A DNA stretch of 15,664 bases from CAIKZZ01 sp036742455 (GTDB lineage: Bacteria; Pseudomonadota; Gammaproteobacteria; Steroidobacterales; Steroidobacteraceae): assembly GCA_036742455.1 (NCBI GenBank), contig DAINQU010000041.1:1-15664 (forward strand), written 5' to 3'. This document shows, piece by piece, positions 14,036 to 15,664 of this stretch. The notes under the pieces were generated by a model that ran no database searches, was not told the origin of the DNA, and saw nothing but the letters and a program-made list of their open reading frames with translations. A program made the position numbers and the translations under genes. How positions within the stretch are numbered: the stretch's first letter is position 1; each line of letters starts with the position of its first letter.

Positions 14036-14464
14036 TCAGCGCTCCACATCCACGCCCATCGAACGAGCGCTTCCAGCAATGGTACGAACAGCGGCGTCAA
14101 GATCCGCTGCGGTGAGGTCGGGCATCTTCAGCTTCGCAATCTCTTCGAGCTGCGCGCGGCTGATTTTGCCGACCTTCTGGGTGTTCGGGCGGCCGCTGCC
14201 CTTCGGAATGCCGAGCGCCTTCGCGATCAGCACGCCCGCGGGCGGCGTCTTCAATACGAACGTGAAGCTACGGTCGCTGTAGACCGTAATCACGACCGGC
14301 GTCGGCATGCCCTTTTCGAGCGACGACGTCTGCGCATTGAATTGCTTGCAGAACTCCATGATGTTGACGCCCTGCTGACCGAGAGCAGGACCCACCGGCG
14401 GACTCGGATTTGCCGATCCGGCGGGGATCTGGAGCTTGATATACCCCGTAACCTTCTTCGCCAT
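14036..14464 (-). CDS. rplK: 50S ribosomal protein L11 (uL11)
   Basis: A 142-residue L11, the usual length. It binds the GTPase-associated centre of 23S rRNA, and the family is involved in RelA-dependent stringent signalling and thiostrepton sensitivity. The proline-rich N-terminal helix region PSPPVGPALGQQGVNI lies at about 20-35. The C-terminal rRNA-binding domain carries KISRAQLEEIAKLKMPDL and the signature TIAGSARSMGVDV near the end. Start ATG 14462-14464 has GAGG close upstream. It is the first of the rplK-rplA pair and overlaps nothing; the 79-bp spacer before it contains two small stem-loops, one next to the ribosome binding site. Confidence 0.99.
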   Translation of the reverse strand: MAKKVTGYIKLQIPAGSANPSPPVGPALGQQGVNIMEFCKQFNAQTSSLEKGMPTPVVITVYSDRSFTFVLKTPPAGVLIAKALGIPKGSGRPNTQKVGKISRAQLEEIAKLKMPDLTAADLDAAVRTIAGSARSMGVDVER

Positions 14465-14477
14465 TCTCTACCTCAGT

Positions 14478-14532
14478 GGGTACAAACGCCTTGCGGCTCC
14501 CCGGTTGTGGTGCGCCCCAAATAGGCCGCACC
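14478..14532 (-). promoter_or_regulatory. Stem-loops in the rplK leader, candidate L1 translational operator
   Basis: In the minus-strand RNA, GGUGCG (14532-14527) pairs with CGCACC (14514-14509) around a loop that can add two more pairs. Next, GGG (within 14502-14499) can pair with CCC (14480-14478), enclosing GCC-GCAA-GGC (14497-14488) and leaving a lopsided internal loop containing GUUUGUA. The second element lies 9 bases before the GAGG of rplK. In E. coli, L1 represses rplK-rplA by binding a folded site at this position. The stems here are short, so this is a candidate only. Confidence 0.35.
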
Positions 14533-14543
14533 GAAAATTCAAA

Positions 14544-15077
14544 TCAAACTTTCTCGACCTGCGAGAACTCGAGTTCGACCGGCGTTGAGCGACCCAGAAT
14601 CTGCACGGCGACGTGCAGACGGCTCTTCTCATAGTTCACCGATTCAACGACACCGTTGAAGTCGTTGAACGGACCGTGCGTCACGCGCACGATTTCACCC
14701 GGCTCGAACAAGACCTTCGGCTTCGGCTTGTCAACGCCTTCCTCGACGCGACGAAGGATGTTGTTCGCTTCCTTCTCGGTAATCGGAGCAGGCTTGTCTT
14801 GCGTCCCACCAATGAATCCGAGGACCTTGGGCACTTCTTTGACGAGATGCCAGGTCTCCTCGTCCATTTCCATCTGGACCAGCACGTAACCCGGGAAGAA
14901 CTTGCGGTCGCTGCGGCGCTTCTGGCCATCACGCATTTCCACAACTTCTTCGGTCGGCACCAGAACGTCGCCGAACTTATGCTCGAGACCGAGCATCTTC
15001 ACGCGCTCCTTCAACCCTTCGGCCACTTTGTGCTCGAAGTTTGAGTACGCATGGACGACATACCAGCGCAACGCCAT
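14544..15077 (-). CDS. nusG: Transcription termination/antitermination factor NusG
   Basis: A 177-residue NusG (E. coli 181). It binds RNA polymerase through its N-terminal domain to suppress pausing, and through its C-terminal domain contacts Rho or ribosomal protein S10, coupling transcription to termination or to translation. The NGN domain spans about 1-120 (RWYVVHAYSNFEHKV near the start, FFPGYVLVQMEM at 60-71, FIGG at 88-91). The KOW domain runs from about 126 (PGEIVRVTHGPFNDFNGVVE) to ELEFSQVEKV. Start ATG 15075-15077 lies 4 bp after the secE stop with GGAGG 8 bases upstream, a strong Shine-Dalgarno inside the secE end. Its position after secE is conserved across bacteria. Confidence 0.99.
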   Translation of the reverse strand: MALRWYVVHAYSNFEHKVAEGLKERVKMLGLEHKFGDVLVPTEEVVEMRDGQKRRSDRKFFPGYVLVQMEMDEETWHLVKEVPKVLGFIGGTQDKPAPITEKEANNILRRVEEGVDKPKPKVLFEPGEIVRVTHGPFNDFNGVVESVNYEKSRLHVAVQILGRSTPVELEFSQVEKV

Positions 15078-15081
15078 AGCC

Positions 15082-15465
15082 TCAGCCTCCCGCGCCGAGC
15101 AGCGACCGGGTGATGAAACCCAGCAGCATGTCGACGAGCCAGAAGAACACTCCGAGCACAGTCACAAAAATGACGACCACACCGGTGGTCATTTGCGCCT
15201 GCTTCACGGTGGGCCAGACCATCTTGCGCAGCTCGATACGCGACCCGAGAGCGAACTCCCACGTCTGACGTCCGAGGGCGGTCATGGCCAACGCACCGGC
15301 GGAGAGACCGATACCCGCAATGACCGCGACATAGCGGACCGCAACTGGCAGCGTTTTAAACGCATAAAACGTCACGAAGCCGCCGATGAGAACGGCGACT
15401 CCGATGACGAGCCAGAGCCAGTCGGCTGAACGGCCTTCGGGCTTGATGTCTGTATGTTCGGTCAT
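15082..15465 (-). CDS. secE: Preprotein translocase subunit SecE
   Basis: A 127-residue SecE, the same length as in E. coli, an inner-membrane subunit that clamps SecY in the SecYEG translocon. Hydrophobic stretches at about 16-36, 41-63 and 92-116 fit the three-membrane-span gammaproteobacterial form, not the short single-span form of many other bacteria. The conserved amphipathic segment with IELRKMVWPT (about 77-86) precedes the last span, as in the family. Start ATG 15463-15465 has AGGA close upstream. It lies 27 bp after tRNA-Trp, so the mRNA and tRNA are probably cut from one transcript. Confidence 0.98.
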   Translation of the reverse strand: MTEHTDIKPEGRSADWLWLVIGVAVLIGGFVTFYAFKTLPVAVRYVAVIAGIGLSAGALAMTALGRQTWEFALGSRIELRKMVWPTVKQAQMTTGVVVIFVTVLGVFFWLVDMLLGFITRSLLGAGG

Positions 15466-15478
15466 GACGTCCTGTTAA

Positions 15479-15598
15479 GACTCACCCGCGAGTGGCAGGC
15501 CAGGAGGGAATCGAACCCCCAACCTGCGGTTTTGGAGACCGCCGCTCTGCCAATTGAGCTACTGGCCTATTGGCTCCTAGCCTCTCGCGGGATAAGTC
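15479..15598 (-). repeat. Inverted repeat bracketing tRNA-Trp
   Basis: cccgcgag (15485-15492) and its exact complement ctcgcggg (15584-15591) lie on either side of the tRNA. Four more pairs, gact (15479-15482) with agtc (15595-15598), extend the helix after a small 2/3-base internal loop. In the precursor RNA this makes a 12-bp stem that encloses the tRNA, with the 3' arm touching the CCA end. Similar long-range stems guide RNase III processing in rRNA operons; whether this one does so is inferred. Confidence 0.55.
15493..15568 (-). tRNA. trpT: tRNA-Trp (anticodon CCA)
   Basis: A 76-base tRNA with the 3' CCA encoded (15495-15493). Acceptor arms AGGCCAG (15568-15562) and CTGGCCT pair perfectly. 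The D arm is GCTC/GAGC with AATTGGCA in the loop, the anticodon arm is GCGGT/ACCGC with loop CTCCAAA, and the T arm is GGGGG/CCCTC (one G-U) with TTCGATT. The anticodon CCA is at 15535-15533 and reads UGG. It closely resembles E. coli trpT and sits in the tuf-to-secE spacer, as in Pseudomonas and Xanthomonas. No intron or odd base was seen. Confidence 0.98.
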
Positions 15599-15610
15599 CT
15601 GTACTGCTAC

Positions 15611-15664
15611 TTAGGCAATGATCTTCGAGACGACGCCGGCGCCTACCGTACGGCCACCCTCACG
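15611..15664 (-). CDS. tuf: Elongation factor Tu, C-terminal 17 residues (truncated by window edge)
   Basis: This is the 3' end of a gene that starts beyond the window. The minus strand reads REGGRTVGAGVVSKIIA and then TAA (15613-15611), the standard end of EF-Tu domain III. It lies 42 bp before tRNA-Trp and is the tufB-like copy in the conserved order tuf, tRNA-Trp, secE, nusG. With the copy that starts at base 51, it gives two same-strand tuf genes flanking the whole block. I see no clear promoter or terminator in the 42-bp spacer after it. Confidence 0.95.
   Translation of the reverse strand, partial: REGGRTVGAGVVSKIIA

Noticed and set aside
15590..15625. A promoter in the tuf-tRNA-Trp spacer (TTGCCT, 17 bp, TTATCC)
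   Set aside because: The -35 matches 4 of 6 but the -10 matches about 1 of 6, and the -35 lies within the tuf end. Not supportable.

Overview
The window is a single-strand (all minus) block of core transcription and translation genes. It carries the merged 'rif' and 'str' operons of a gammaproteobacterium. Read in the direction of transcription, from the high coordinates down, the order is: tuf (3' end only), tRNA-Trp, secE, nusG, rplK, rplA, rplJ, rplL, rpoB, rpoC, rpsL, rpsG, fusA, tuf (5' end only). The tuf/tRNA-Trp/secE junction, the direct rpoC-to-rpsL adjacency and the second tuf after fusA match the layout known from Pseudomonas and Xanthomonadales. RpoB and RpoC read like gammaproteobacterial proteins: RpoC has the same residue numbering as E. 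coli through residue 936, and RpoB has an insertion near residues 427-449 like the one in Xanthomonas. I infer a moderately GC-rich, deep-branching gammaproteobacterium (Xanthomonadales/Nevskiales-like); the genus cannot be fixed by eye.

Layout: 15611-15664 is the EF-Tu C-terminus; 15493-15568 is tRNA-Trp(CCA), bracketed by an inverted repeat; 14544-15465 is secE-nusG (4-bp gap); 14036-14464 and 13338-14033 are rplK-rplA (2-bp gap); 13001-13337 is a 337-bp gene-free structured leader; 12028-13000 is rplJ-rplL; 11840-12027 is a spacer with a 27-bp RNA stem; 7691-11839 is rpoB; 7615-7690 is a two-hairpin junction; 3388-7614 is rpoC; 3171-3387 is a 217-bp spacer with hairpins and a near-consensus sigma70 promoter for the str operon; 2796-3170 is rpsL; 2305-2784 is rpsG; 2227-2304 is a spacer with a terminator-like hairpin; 133-2226 is fusA; 52-132 is a spacer with a 22-bp perfect palindrome; 1-51 is the second tuf.

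The genes supply the RNA polymerase beta/beta' subunits, the elongation and antitermination factor NusG, the SecE translocon subunit, the L11/L1 and L10/L12 stalk proteins, S12 and S7, and the elongation factors EF-G and EF-Tu. No mobile element, CRISPR array, pseudogene, frameshift or foreign-looking gene was seen. Resistance hot spots in RpoB (rifampicin) and S12 (streptomycin) are wild type.

No undescribed system of the defence or accessory kind is visible. What merits a second look is regulatory: nearly every large spacer holds a strong stem-loop oriented for the minus-strand transcript. Several are followed by U-rich tracts (rplL/rpoB, rpsL leader, rpsG/fusA), which suggests serial attenuation or RNA processing that tunes product ratios along one long transcript. 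These are inferences from base pairing by eye.
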